64,000 nucleotides of DNA, taken from assembly GCA_002328075.1 (NCBI GenBank), contig DCVT01000022.1:1561-65560 (forward strand), in the 5' to 3' direction. The stretch comes from Anaerolineales bacterium UBA2181 (GTDB lineage: Bacteria > Chloroflexota > Anaerolineae > Promineifilales > UBA4811). The position numbers were made by a program, and so were the translations under genes. How positions within the stretch are numbered: the first letter of the stretch is position 1; every line of letters starts with the position of its first letter. Below are positions 34,312 to 41,799 of this stretch, piece by piece. The notes under the pieces were generated by a model, which worked only from the letters and a program-made list of their open reading frames with translations, did no database searches and was not told the DNA's origin.

Positions 34312-34845
34312 ATGACTTGCGTTTTTGTTGCCATGAACCACGAATATGCCACCAGGATTGTGGATGGCTGGAAGTACGCCAACGAGTACGCGATCTATGA
34401 TTACGCCAACGAGGCCGACCACATGCTGGATTCGGAGGCGTGGGGCCGAGGGATATTCGCGGTCTTGAACCCGGCCGGAGATCTGATGGGCGAGCTCTCC
34501 ATCGAGTTCTGGGATCAACAGGGGCAGTACACCGAATATGCGGATTTTGCTGATGAGGCGCTGATCAACCAGCGCGACTTGTGGGTTGGCTTTGGGCTCA
34601 GGCCAGATCAGGTGGGTCAGGGCTATGGCGCCGATTTTGTGAAGGCATGTGTCGAGTTTGCGGTCCGGCAATGCCGCTATCGAGGCGAATACGCTCGCCT
34701 GGGCGTGGCCGAATTCAACCAACGGGCCATCCGGGCCTATGAGAAGGCCGGATTCGAGATCTGTCTTCACACCGTCGGCCAGATCAATGGCCAGACGTAC
34801 GATTGCGTGCAGATGCGAAAAAGGTTGGCGGCCGCAGCTGGTTAA
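34312..34845 (+). CDS. GNAT family N-acetyltransferase
   Basis: 177 residues. The chain has a GNAT layout: IFAVLNPAGDLMGELSIEFW (central strands), VGFGLRPDQVGQGYGADFVKACVEF (acetyl-CoA loop with Q-x-G-Q-G-Y-G at about residues 100-115), and RAIRAYEKAGFE (motif B) followed by a C-terminal strand. This resembles RimJ/RimL-type or aminoglycoside-like acetyltransferases. The start is ATG 34312, preceded by AAGGTGAGG; TTG 34297 is an alternative. It lies just downstream of the dead GNAT but is not a close copy of it. The substrate is unknown. Confidence 0.82.
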   Translation: MTCVFVAMNHEYATRIVDGWKYANEYAIYDYANEADHMLDSEAWGRGIFAVLNPAGDLMGELSIEFWDQQGQYTEYADFADEALINQRDLWVGFGLRPDQVGQGYGADFVKACVEFAVRQCRYRGEYARLGVAEFNQRAIRAYEKAGFEICLHTVGQINGQTYDCVQMRKRLAAAAG

Positions 34846-35072
34846 CCTGGCAATCCGCGCGGTGCCGCGCCGGGCGGCACCTATGTGAGCGACGCGGACG
34901 GCTGACCGCCAATGCCTGGTGCGCCAGATTTGGGTGTTTCCCGACACGAGCAGGCCACCCCCACCCCACCCCGGCCGCCAGCCTCTTCCCGGTTGCGCAG
35001 CGCCTGGTACAATGCTTGTTCCGGCCGGCGCAACGCGACCGGTCGCGGTATGGCAAGATGCATACGTGTGAG

Positions 35073-36314
35073 ATGTCAAGGAATCGGTTAATGGCCGGTC
35101 TGCTGATTGCGGGCCTGCTGCTGGCGGGCTGCGGCGCGCTCTCCTGGCGGCAGGACCCGGCGGTGCGAGCGGCCGACCAGGCGTGCCGGGAGCCGGGCCA
35201 GACCGATCGGTATGCTTGCATCGAACTGAACGCCTTGCAGTCGCTCAACCCGGAGATCTGCCGGCTGGCGGGCATCGCAGTCCACGACATGTGCCTCCAG
35301 GCGGTCTATCAGGCGGCTGATGACCCGGCCGTCTGCGAGCAGCTCTACCTGCAGGGGGTGCGCCCGACCTGCCGCGCCTACTACCAATCGCGGGCCCGCC
35401 TCGGCGAGCCAGATGCGGCCGGGCCGGTCTGGCATAGCATTCTGTTCCTGCGCACCCACGCCAGGGCGACCGAACTCTGGACGGTGAACCTGCTCAGCGA
35501 GGCAGCCGAACGGCGAGTCCGGCCGGAGCACGTGGTGCAGGACCCGGCCGTCTCGCCGACGGGCGACGCCATCGCCTACGTCCGGGTGACCGGCGACCAT
35601 GGCGGCGTGGTCTCTGAGTTGTGGTTGGTAGACCCGGAGGGTACAAACCCGCGCCTGCTCTACACGCCGCCGGCCGGCCAGAGCGTGCTCTCCCGACCGA
35701 CCTGGTTGCCGGAGGGCCGGCAGGTGGCGTTTTTGCAGCACGGCAGTGGTACGCGCAGCCAGCTGCTGGGCATCGCCCTCGGCGGTGGCCAACCGACCAC
35801 GATCCTGACGGATTGCCTGGATTACGCGCTGTCCCCGGACGGCGCACTGCTGGTCGGCGTGGACCTGGAGCGGCGGCTCGCGATGTACGATCTGTCTGGC
35901 GAGTGGATCGGCGACCTGGCGCCGCAGAACATCCGATTGACCGACCTTGGCGAGTTGGCTTTTTCCCCAAGCGCTGGCCAGTTGGCGTTTCGGGCCACCG
36001 AGCCGGGCATCGATACCTGGAACTTGTACGTGATGGACTGGTCGGCGCTGTCCGCACGCCGCCTGACCGACCTGAGCGGCTTCCACCCGGCTACTGCCCA
36101 GACCGGCCAGGTCAACGGGCTGAGCTGGACGGAGAACGGCGGGCACCTGGTCTATTCGGTGGACGGTGTCGCGGAGCATGCCGGCATCTGGTTGATCAGC
36201 CTGGACGGTCTGGTGCGCCGGCGGCTGTACGCCGGGGAGGAAGGTGAGTGGGCAGCGGTGCAGGGACCTTGGTACCAGGCGGCCGGCCGGCCCGTGGGGG
36301 CGACCGATGGGTAG
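35073..36314 (+). CDS. TolB-like beta-propeller lipoprotein
   Basis: 413 residues. The signal peptide MSRNRLMAGLLIAGLLLAGC has a clear lipobox. A Cys-rich segment (about 30-100, with ACREPGQ, YACIEL, PEICRLAG, DMCLQA, AVCEQL and PTCRAY) precedes PD40/TolB-type propeller repeats (about 120-395): QDPAVSPTGDAIAYV, SRPTWLPEGRQVAFLQ, LGELAFSPSAGQLAFRA and NGLSWTENGGHLVYS. The even spacing of cysteines suggests disulfides in the exported protein. ATG 35073 gives a basic n-region; ATGs at 35058 and 35091 are alternatives. It is exported and lipid-anchored, and a protein- or ligand-binding role is likely. TolB itself is not implied, because no other Tol gene is present. Confidence 0.8.
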   Translation: MSRNRLMAGLLIAGLLLAGCGALSWRQDPAVRAADQACREPGQTDRYACIELNALQSLNPEICRLAGIAVHDMCLQAVYQAADDPAVCEQLYLQGVRPTCRAYYQSRARLGEPDAAGPVWHSILFLRTHARATELWTVNLLSEAAERRVRPEHVVQDPAVSPTGDAIAYVRVTGDHGGVVSELWLVDPEGTNPRLLYTPPAGQSVLSRPTWLPEGRQVAFLQHGSGTRSQLLGIALGGGQPTTILTDCLDYALSPDGALLVGVDLERRLAMYDLSGEWIGDLAPQNIRLTDLGELAFSPSAGQLAFRATEPGIDTWNLYVMDWSALSARRLTDLSGFHPATAQTGQVNGLSWTENGGHLVYSVDGVAEHAGIWLISLDGLVRRRLYAGEEGEWAAVQGPWYQAAGRPVGATDG

Positions 36315-36770
36315 GGTTGGTGGCGGCCGGGGTCAGGGTTACTCGCGGCGGTCATAGGCGCCGGTGCAGATAGCTGACCTGACTGTCCACTTGGGGCCAA
36401 AGCCTCATGGGTGGGTCCACGGTCGTGCGGGGCCGTGACGGGCAGGTGCCCTGCTTTGCGCTGAGGTCATCTCGGCATGAACCGCAGTTTACAGGGCAAT
36501 CCACCTATCTGGCAGTTGCCGCCGTGAGGCTCCTTTCCGGGCCAGCAATACGATGGCCCATCAAGAGGCAGACTGCGCCTGCGAGCCTCTTGGCGCGGGA
36601 CGGCCGCCGCGCAAGGCTTCCGTCATTTGGGGATCTCGGCACACCCTCACCTTCGGCCGAGAATGCCGCATGGCCGCCAACCCGATGACGGGTGGTCACG
36701 GCGCGCCTTATGCCCGATCGAGCTACAACTCGGCCGGGTCCTTCCCGACCGATTCGTGGTGACGTGTGGA
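36315..36770. other. 456-bp gap between convergent genes
   Basis: No supported gene. It ends at the terminator of the dehydrogenase gene. Confidence 0.5.
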
Positions 36771-36805
36771 AAACGCCCGGCGGGAGCTGCGCCGGCCGGG
36801 CGTTT
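36771..36805 (-). terminator. Rho-independent terminator of the dehydrogenase gene
   Basis: A perfect 11-bp stem AAACGCCCGGC (36771-36781) / GCCGGGCGTTT (36795-36805) around a 13-nt loop. The stem overlaps the stop codon at 36804-36806, and the minus strand continues with a short T run. Confidence 0.7.
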
Positions 36806-37703
36806 ACTCTCGGGTGCGCGCCTCCACCCGCGCCAGGTCCTCCAACACGGTGATCAGGGCCGCGTGGTCCCACTCGCCCCGGCCGGCGGCCAGCAGCGCG
36901 GAAAATAGCTCCCGCACCAGGCCAGCCACGGGCAGCGGAACTCCGAGCTCGGCGCCGGCCTGGAGGGTGATGTTGAGGTCCTTGAAATGCAGCCGCGCTT
37001 TGAAACCGGGCGCAAAGTCTCCCCGGATCACCTTGGGCCCGCGCGCGTCCATCAGACGGCTCTGCGCCAAGCCGCCGCCCAGGACCTGCAGCAGGACCGA
37101 GGGGTCAACGCCCGCCTTGGCGCCCAGGACCAACGCCTCCGCCATGCCGGCTATGTGGAGCGCCACCATGATCTGGTTGCAGGCCTTGACGGTTTGACCG
37201 GCGCCGGATGGTCCGCAATGGGTGATGGTCTGGCCCAGCGCCTCCAGGACCGGCCGGGCTTGATTGAACACCTCTGCTTCGCCTCCTACCATGATTGAGA
37301 GCGTCGCGTCGATGGCGCCCAGTTCGCCGCCGCTGACCGGCGAGTCCAGGCACAAGACCCCCTTTTCCCTCAGCGCAGCCGCCGCGCGAATGGCCACAGC
37401 CGGCGCGATCGTGCTCATGTCTACCCAAATGGCGCCCGGCGCGAGCCCATGAATCAGGCCGTCCGGTCCCAGGGCAACCTGCTCCACGTCCGGGCCGTCT
37501 GGCAGCATGGTGATGACCAGACCGCTCTGACGTCCTATCTCGGCCGGCGAGTGGGCGGCCCAGGCGCCGGCCTCCACCAATTCCTCCACCGCGCTGCGGC
37601 TGCGGTTGTGAACCACTAGCGCATAGCCGCTCCGCAACAGGTTGTGCGCCATCGGTTTGCCCATGATTCCCAGCCCGATGAATCCCACCACCGGTTTTTC
37701 CAT
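36804..37703 (-). CDS. Beta-hydroxyacid dehydrogenase (3-hydroxyisobutyrate / tartronate-semialdehyde reductase family)
   Basis: 299 residues, a typical length. The N-terminal NAD(P)-binding fold opens with VVGFIGLGIMGKPMAHNLL. NRSR follows strand 2 and may favour NADP. The substrate-binding segment SPVSGGELGA, the helix with catalytic Lys in GAGQTVKACNQIMVA, and a C-terminal all-alpha domain complete the family pattern. It oxidises or reduces short beta-hydroxy acids using NAD(P) in the cytoplasm. Glyoxylate, tartronate semialdehyde and hydroxyisobutyrate are all candidate substrates. ATG 37703 follows AGGAG. It is monocistronic, with a promoter (37793-37821) and a terminator, and no pathway gene is adjacent. 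Confidence 0.9.
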   Translation of the reverse strand: MEKPVVGFIGLGIMGKPMAHNLLRSGYALVVHNRSRSAVEELVEAGAWAAHSPAEIGRQSGLVITMLPDGPDVEQVALGPDGLIHGLAPGAIWVDMSTIAPAVAIRAAAALREKGVLCLDSPVSGGELGAIDATLSIMVGGEAEVFNQARPVLEALGQTITHCGPSGAGQTVKACNQIMVALHIAGMAEALVLGAKAGVDPSVLLQVLGGGLAQSRLMDARGPKVIRGDFAPGFKARLHFKDLNITLQAGAELGVPLPVAGLVRELFSALLAAGRGEWDHAALITVLEDLARVEARTRE

Positions 37704-37792
37704 TGGACACTCCTCTCTCGCCGTTGCCGGCGTGTCAACCGCAGCCCACCAATGGGTACGGCGCGGGCTGATCGGCCAGGTCACCGCGCGCC

Positions 37793-37821
37793 AGTATAGC
37801 AGGCGTGCGGGCGGCTGCCAA
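37793..37821 (-). promoter_or_regulatory. Sigma-70 promoter for the dehydrogenase gene
   Basis: On the minus strand TTGGCA (37821-37816), 17-bp spacer and TATACT (37798-37793), giving a leader of about 83 nt. Confidence 0.65.
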
Positions 37822-37926
37822 TCACAGGGCAGGCCATGGCGTCCTCGGGTTGGCAGTTCACGGTGGTCTGCTGACCTCCAGGCGGTCGGCAATGGCTCAC
37901 GCGTGCCGGCCTGTACGCTTCTCCGA

Positions 37927-37954
37927 TTGCCTGCCCGCCGTCACCTGGTACAAT
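37927..37954 (+). promoter_or_regulatory. Sigma-70 promoter for the HTH/Hfq-like pair
   Basis: TTGCCT (37927-37932), 16-bp spacer and TACAAT (37949-37954), preceded by TGG. The predicted start is near 37961, with a leader of about 32 nt. Confidence 0.65.
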
Positions 37955-37992
37955 GACGCGGTTGGATTCGTTACTGTCCTGGAGGAACGACC

Positions 37993-38694
37993 ATGCAACA
38001 GGATTTGTGGAGACTGCGCCAGGAAAAGCAGTGGACGGTCAACGAGTTGGCGGCACAGTCCGGGGTGCCCGCGCTCTCGATCTACGAATACGAACAAGGC
38101 CGCGCTGTGCGCAGCGCTGACCTTCCCAAGCTTGCCCAGGTGCTGGGGGTCCGGCCGGAAGAGATCAAAACCCAATCGGCGCCCAAACCGCGCAAAGCGC
38201 GGCCTGCCGGCCGGACCGCTGCGCGTCCGGCGTCTCCTGCTCCAGAATTGCAGCCGGCCACCACCACGCAGGTGCAACACCTGGTGGCGCTATCCATTCG
38301 GCTGGGGGAATCCCGCGAGCACCTGGAGGAAAAGGTCGGGCAACCGTTGGACCGGCTGACGCGAGTGGAGATCAGCAGATGGCTGACGGACTATGCTGCC
38401 GCCATCAAGGAACGCAAGGCCCAGATTGCCGCCGACCCGGCCGGAGCCAAGCGCTGGCGGGCGCATCTGCCGGAGGGGGTTGACGGGTACGAGTTGACCT
38501 ACCTGACCGAGCAACGCAAGGCTGGCCATCCGGTGACCTTTACGCTCTTTGACGGTCAGCGGTTGACCGGCCGAATCCTCGGCTTTGGCCCGTACAGCAT
38601 CACCATCCGCACCGACTCGGGAACGGAGACGACCCTGCAAAAGCTGGCCATTGCCTACTATGCCGTGGCGGCCGGGGGAGACGAGCCGACATGA
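37993..38694 (+). CDS. XRE-type HTH protein with C-terminal Hfq-like (Sm fold) domain
   Basis: 233 residues. A Cro/XRE helix-turn-helix fills 1-58 (LRQEKQWTVNELAAQSGVPALSIYEYEQGR). A basic, Pro/Ala-rich linker (60-90) and a helical middle (about 92-145) follow. Residues about 168-226 read like Hfq: a leading helix (LTEQRKAGHP), the Sm1 block VTFTLFDGQRLTGRI, FGPYSITIRTD, then the Sm2-like TLQKLAIAYYAV where Hfq has YKHAIS. A DNA-binding head on an RNA-chaperone-like fold is unusual. It may link DNA and RNA binding, or the Sm domain may only drive ring formation. ATG 37993 follows GGAGGA. It overlaps the next gene by 4 nt. Confidence 0.72.
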   Translation: MQQDLWRLRQEKQWTVNELAAQSGVPALSIYEYEQGRAVRSADLPKLAQVLGVRPEEIKTQSAPKPRKARPAGRTAARPASPAPELQPATTTQVQHLVALSIRLGESREHLEEKVGQPLDRLTRVEISRWLTDYAAAIKERKAQIAADPAGAKRWRAHLPEGVDGYELTYLTEQRKAGHPVTFTLFDGQRLTGRILGFGPYSITIRTDSGTETTLQKLAIAYYAVAAGGDEPT

Positions 38695-39092
38695 GCCTGG
38701 GCGACCACCTCCGGTTTCTCCGTGCCATGAAGGGTGGGGTGGGCACGGCCACCATCGCCCGCGCGATCGGGTTGGAGCGACCGTGGCCCATCAACGAGAT
38801 CGAGGTCCGTTACCGCGAAACCGGCGCTGACGAACTGGTCGGCCGGTTGGCCGAGTACTTGAGCCGGCCGGTAGAGGAGCTATTCTGGCACCGTGAGCGC
38901 AGCCGGACAATGCTCACTCGGCACATCCAACACGCACTCCAGCACGCTCAACCGATAGTCCTCCACCTGCGCTCGGGCGAGACGCTATCCGGCCTGCCGG
39001 CCTGGTGGGATCTGGGCAGCATAGGGCTGGTGGTGGAAGGAGAAGCCCAGTTGACCGTGGTGCAGCGGCACGCGGTGATTGACTGGGGCTAG
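38691..39092 (+). CDS. Second HTH/Hfq-like protein, overlapping partner
   Basis: 133 residues. It begins within the last codons of its neighbour (ATGA overlap), so translation is coupled. Residues 1-68 look like a divergent XRE-type helical domain (LGDHLRFLRAMKGGVGTATIARAIGL, then EYLSRPVEELFWHRE, the usual helix 5). Residues about 75-132 again follow the Hfq layout: a helix (TRHIQHALQHAQ), PIVLHLRSGETLSGL, a WWDLGSIGLVVEG strand pair and VVQRHAVIDW as the Sm2-like end. It is therefore a compact paralogue of the upstream gene without the linker. The two may form a mixed ring. The assignment is by sequence pattern, and the similarity to Hfq is weak at the residue level. Confidence 0.65.
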   Translation: MSLGDHLRFLRAMKGGVGTATIARAIGLERPWPINEIEVRYRETGADELVGRLAEYLSRPVEELFWHRERSRTMLTRHIQHALQHAQPIVLHLRSGETLSGLPAWWDLGSIGLVVEGEAQLTVVQRHAVIDWG

Positions 39093-39616
39093 GAGCGCGT
39101 GGGCGGCGGCGCCGACCGGCCGGCAAGCCATTGCGCCAAGATCTGGTGCGTGCTGGCAAAGGCGAGTTCGGGTAACTCGTCGGGACCGAAAAAGCGGGCG
39201 GCGTCCGCGTCGTCGGCCGGGCTGAGGGCCTGGGTGAGCGCGCGGCCGGCATAGACAATCAGGATGTCCGCGCCCTCGGCGTGCTCCTGGCCGTAATACA
39301 GGTCCACCAGGCCGGTGATCTCCACCTCCAGTCCGGTCTCCTCGAGGCATTCCCGCGCGGCCGCCAAGCGGGGGTCCTCGCCGCAGTCCACAAAACCACC
39401 CGGCAGAGTCCAGCGGCCGCTGCCCGGGTTCCAGACCCGGCGCACCAAAAGCACCCGGCCATCGTGCTCTACCAGGGCTACCGAAGCCACCTTGGGGTCG
39501 CAATAGTGGACAAAGTGGCAGGCGGGACAGGCCGGTCGCTCCTTGCTGTTGGCGAGCCGGCTCTCCAGCCGAGCGCCGCACACCGGGCAAAAGCTCATGG
39601 GATAGTGCCGGGCCAT
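39089..39616 (-). CDS. NUDIX hydrolase with zinc-ribbon N-terminus
   Basis: 175 residues. A short zinc ribbon (CPVCG and CPAC at about residues 10-33) precedes a NUDIX domain (about 40-160). The NUDIX box is complete: GGFVDCGEDPRLAAARECLEE followed by TGL, the G-x5-E-x7-REUxEExGU pattern. This layout resembles NudC-like or ADP-ribose pyrophosphatases, which hydrolyse NDP-linked compounds using Mg. ATG 39616 lies 3 nt after the anti-sigma stop, so it is co-transcribed with the sigma/anti-sigma genes. Its stop shares CTAG with the stop of the HTH/Hfq-like gene on the other strand. Confidence 0.88.
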   Translation of the reverse strand: MARHYPMSFCPVCGARLESRLANSKERPACPACHFVHYCDPKVASVALVEHDGRVLLVRRVWNPGSGRWTLPGGFVDCGEDPRLAAARECLEETGLEVEITGLVDLYYGQEHAEGADILIVYAGRALTQALSPADDADAARFFGPDELPELAFASTHQILAQWLAGRSAPPPTRS

Positions 39617-39618
39617 GG

Positions 39619-40608
39619 CTACCACCCGGCGCGACGCGCCAACAGGGTGCCGCCCAGCAGGAGCAAGGCCAGCATCCCGGTTGCCCATCGCGCCAGCGGC
39701 TCCCAGTTCACCGGCTGGTCCGGCTCTGCCGGCTCGGCCATCAGCGGCGCAAGAGCCTCTTTGGGCGTCGTGGTGTCGACCGGCCTCAGCGCCGGCGTCG
39801 TGGCTGGCAGAGGGCTGATCAATTCCGCAGTGCCGGTGGGGACCGCGTAGGCCTGCTGCGCCAGCTCGGCCGCCGCCGCGGTTGCCGTCATTGTGTCACC
39901 CGCCGTTGCGCCCAACATGCCGTCGCCTGAGTCAGCCGCCTCGGCCGCTGGCGGAGCGGCGGCGACCGCCGCCGCCGTCGGCAGGGGCGCGGCAGTGGAC
40001 GTCGGCGATGAGGACTCGGCCGGCGCTCCGGCAACGTTCCTGGCCACGGCTTCCGATTCTGGCGCAACCGCCAGCTCCACCTGCCGCGTCACCGGCACGT
40101 GAATTGTGTCGGCACCCGGTCCTGCCACGGCCTTTTCTGCCGCTGGTTCCGGCGCCTGAAGGCCGAATGTTGTCTCTACAGCTACAACCTGTTCATCGTT
40201 GGCTGCCTGCGGCGCGAATTCCATGGCGACCGACTCGGGAGCCTGGGCCGCCCTGGGGCCAACGCCGGAGGGCAGGGTGCCCGCGGTGATCACCAGGAAA
40301 AGCAGCGTGGCAGCGACGGTGGCTGCCCTCAGAGCCGGATACAGGTGGAGGGACCTGGGCTGCACCCGGGCGTACACCGCCGGATTGAGCGTGAACGACC
40401 GCGGCAGCGGGGCCATTGGTGTGCTGCGCAGCAACCGGACGGTCTGGAGCAGCATTTCGTGCTCGGCCCGAAGCGCTGCGTCCTGCTGCAACCGCGCATT
40501 CAGGCGGGCGCGCTCGTCCGGCCGGAGCGCTCCGTCGATCAGCGCCGATAGCGCCTCACGATCCCGCTCCGTGCTGCTGGTCTTATCCCGCGAAAACCAC
40601 CTGAACAT
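39619..40608 (-). CDS. Anti-sigma factor-like membrane protein
   Basis: 329 residues. The N-terminal 60 residues (EALSALIDGALRPDERARLNARL) have the anti-sigma helical pattern but lack the zinc-binding His-x3-Cys-x2-Cys. A membrane helix lies at about 93-112 (RAATVAATLLFLVITAG), followed by a 180-residue Ala/Pro/Thr-rich extracytoplasmic region and a second hydrophobic helix near the C-terminus (MLALLLLGGTLLARR). The sigma factor is encoded immediately upstream, with its stop 4 nt before the ATG at 40608. It should hold the ECF sigma at the membrane until a signal acts. The C-terminal second helix is unusual, because most such proteins have one. Confidence 0.75.
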   Translation of the reverse strand: MFRWFSRDKTSSTERDREALSALIDGALRPDERARLNARLQQDAALRAEHEMLLQTVRLLRSTPMAPLPRSFTLNPAVYARVQPRSLHLYPALRAATVAATLLFLVITAGTLPSGVGPRAAQAPESVAMEFAPQAANDEQVVAVETTFGLQAPEPAAEKAVAGPGADTIHVPVTRQVELAVAPESEAVARNVAGAPAESSSPTSTAAPLPTAAAVAAAPPAAEAADSGDGMLGATAGDTMTATAAAAELAQQAYAVPTGTAELISPLPATTPALRPVDTTTPKEALAPLMAEPAEPDQPVNWEPLARWATGMLALLLLGGTLLARRAGW

Positions 40609-40612
40609 CAAT

Positions 40613-41233
40613 CTAATCCATCGTGCCTGTTGGCTCGTTCGTCTTGGAGTTAAGACGATACCGGCCGGGGATAAGTTCCCCCTTGCTCCGGAGGCAATCG
40701 CGCAGCCGGGCCCGAGCCCGGCTCAACCGCGATTTGACGGTGCCTAGGGATATCCGCGCGATGGCGGTGATCTCCTCGTAAGAGTACCCCTGAACGTCCG
40801 AAAGGATGGCGGTCATGCGTTGGTCCGGCGGCAGGCGATTCAGGCAATCCTGGATCGCCTGCGCCAGCTCGTTCCGCTGCGCATAGGACTCGGGGGATTC
40901 GGTCTGGGCGGTCAGCGCCGGGTTGGCGTCCTCCTCCACCACATACAGCGCCTCGAGCGAGGTTTGGCGTTGGCGCTGGTGGCGGCGTAGCTCGTCGTAG
41001 CAGAGGTTGGTGGCGATCCGCAAGAGCCAGGCTTTGAACGATCCGCCCTGAAAACGGCGAATGTTCTTGTACGCCCGAATAAACGTATCCTGGGTCGCAT
41101 CGGCCGCCGATTCGCGCTCACCCATCATGCGGTAGGCGAGGTTGTACACCAGGGTCTGGTAGTGCAAGACCAGCGAGTTGAATGCCTGGAGATCACCCCG
41201 GCGGGCTTGCTGAATCAGGGAGGACTCATCCAT
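40613..41233 (-). CDS. ECF-subfamily RNA polymerase sigma factor
   Basis: 206 residues. Region 2 (about 22-90) shows LAYRMMGERESAADATQDTFIRAYKNI, including the -10-recognition helix. Region 4 (about 130-190) shows LPPDQRMTAILSDVQGYSYEEIT and GTVKSRLSRARARL, the -35-recognition HTH. No region 1.1 or 3 is present, so it is group 4 (ECF, RpoE/SigW-like). It directs RNA polymerase to a stress or envelope regulon and is controlled by the membrane protein encoded next. The start is ATG 41233 (MDESSLIQQARRG). Longer frames would run into the divergent tRNA gene. The ribosome site is weak. Confidence 0.9.
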   Translation of the reverse strand: MDESSLIQQARRGDLQAFNSLVLHYQTLVYNLAYRMMGERESAADATQDTFIRAYKNIRRFQGGSFKAWLLRIATNLCYDELRRHQRQRQTSLEALYVVEEDANPALTAQTESPESYAQRNELAQAIQDCLNRLPPDQRMTAILSDVQGYSYEEITAIARISLGTVKSRLSRARARLRDCLRSKGELIPGRYRLNSKTNEPTGTMD

Positions 41234-41238
41234 TTGGG

Positions 41239-41267
41239 TTGACGGAACTACCGATCTCCCGTATACT
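41239..41267 (+). promoter_or_regulatory. Sigma-70 promoter for tRNA-Leu
   Basis: TTGACG (41239-41244), 17-bp spacer and TATACT (41262-41267). The start would fall at about the first tRNA base (41277). The -35 box lies only 6 bp from the sigma-factor start codon on the other strand. Confidence 0.75.
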
Positions 41268-41276
41268 ATGGACCGA

Positions 41277-41359
41277 GCCGAAGTGGCGGAACTGGCAGAC
41301 GCGCACGACTCAAACTCGTGTGAGCTTAGCTCGTGTGGGTTCGATTCCCACCTTCGGCA
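41277..41359 (+). tRNA. tRNA-Leu (CAA)
   Basis: 83 nt. The acceptor stem is GCCGAAG / CTTCGGC with discriminator A at 41359. The anticodon stem CACGA / TCGTG holds the loop CTCAAAC with anticodon CAA, reading UUG. A long variable arm (class II, GAGCTTAGCTC) and the T-loop GGTTCGATTCC are present. The 3' CCA is not encoded. A strong promoter lies directly upstream. Confidence 0.95.
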
Positions 41360-41436
41360 TGCTATCCGATTATAAACGGCCACCGGCATTGGGGCAAGTC
41401 TATTGTGGGGCTATCGCGGGATAGCCCGGTTTGGTA

Positions 41437-41799
41437 GTGCGCAAAATCGTTCTCCTCTCATTGGCCGCGATGGCGGTTGGCCTGGCCCTGGGGTTGGTGC
41501 TGGGCTGGGTGGTGTGGCCGGTCCAATATTACGACACCGATTTCGCCTCGTTGCATCCGGAGCACCGACTCGATTACGTGCTGATGGTAGCGGCCGTCTA
41601 TCAGGATGACGGCGATTGGCCCCGGGCGCTGACCCGGTTGCAGGCGTTGGATGAACCTGACCTGCCGGGTTGGGTGCGTGACCTGACGCACCGGGCTATA
41701 GCCGAGGCACGTGACCTGTCACAGATACGCCGGCTGGTCGCGTTATCCTCTGCCCTGGGAGTCCGGAGTGACCTGATGGAGCCGTTTGCCCGTGACTAA
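41437..41799 (+). CDS. Small membrane-anchored protein, paralogue of the next gene
   Basis: 120 residues. One N-terminal membrane helix (about 4-25, VLLSLAAMAVGLALGLVLGWVV) is followed by WPVQYYDTDFASLHPEHR and a helical tail with AVYQDDGDWPRALTRLQAL. The layout is shared with the N-terminal third of the next gene, showing a tandem duplication. GTG 41437 is chosen; TTG 41431 is possible. No enzymatic motif is visible. It is probably an inner-membrane-anchored protein facing outward. The family is unnamed to me. Confidence 0.7.
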   Translation: MRKIVLLSLAAMAVGLALGLVLGWVVWPVQYYDTDFASLHPEHRLDYVLMVAAVYQDDGDWPRALTRLQALDEPDLPGWVRDLTHRAIAEARDLSQIRRLVALSSALGVRSDLMEPFARD

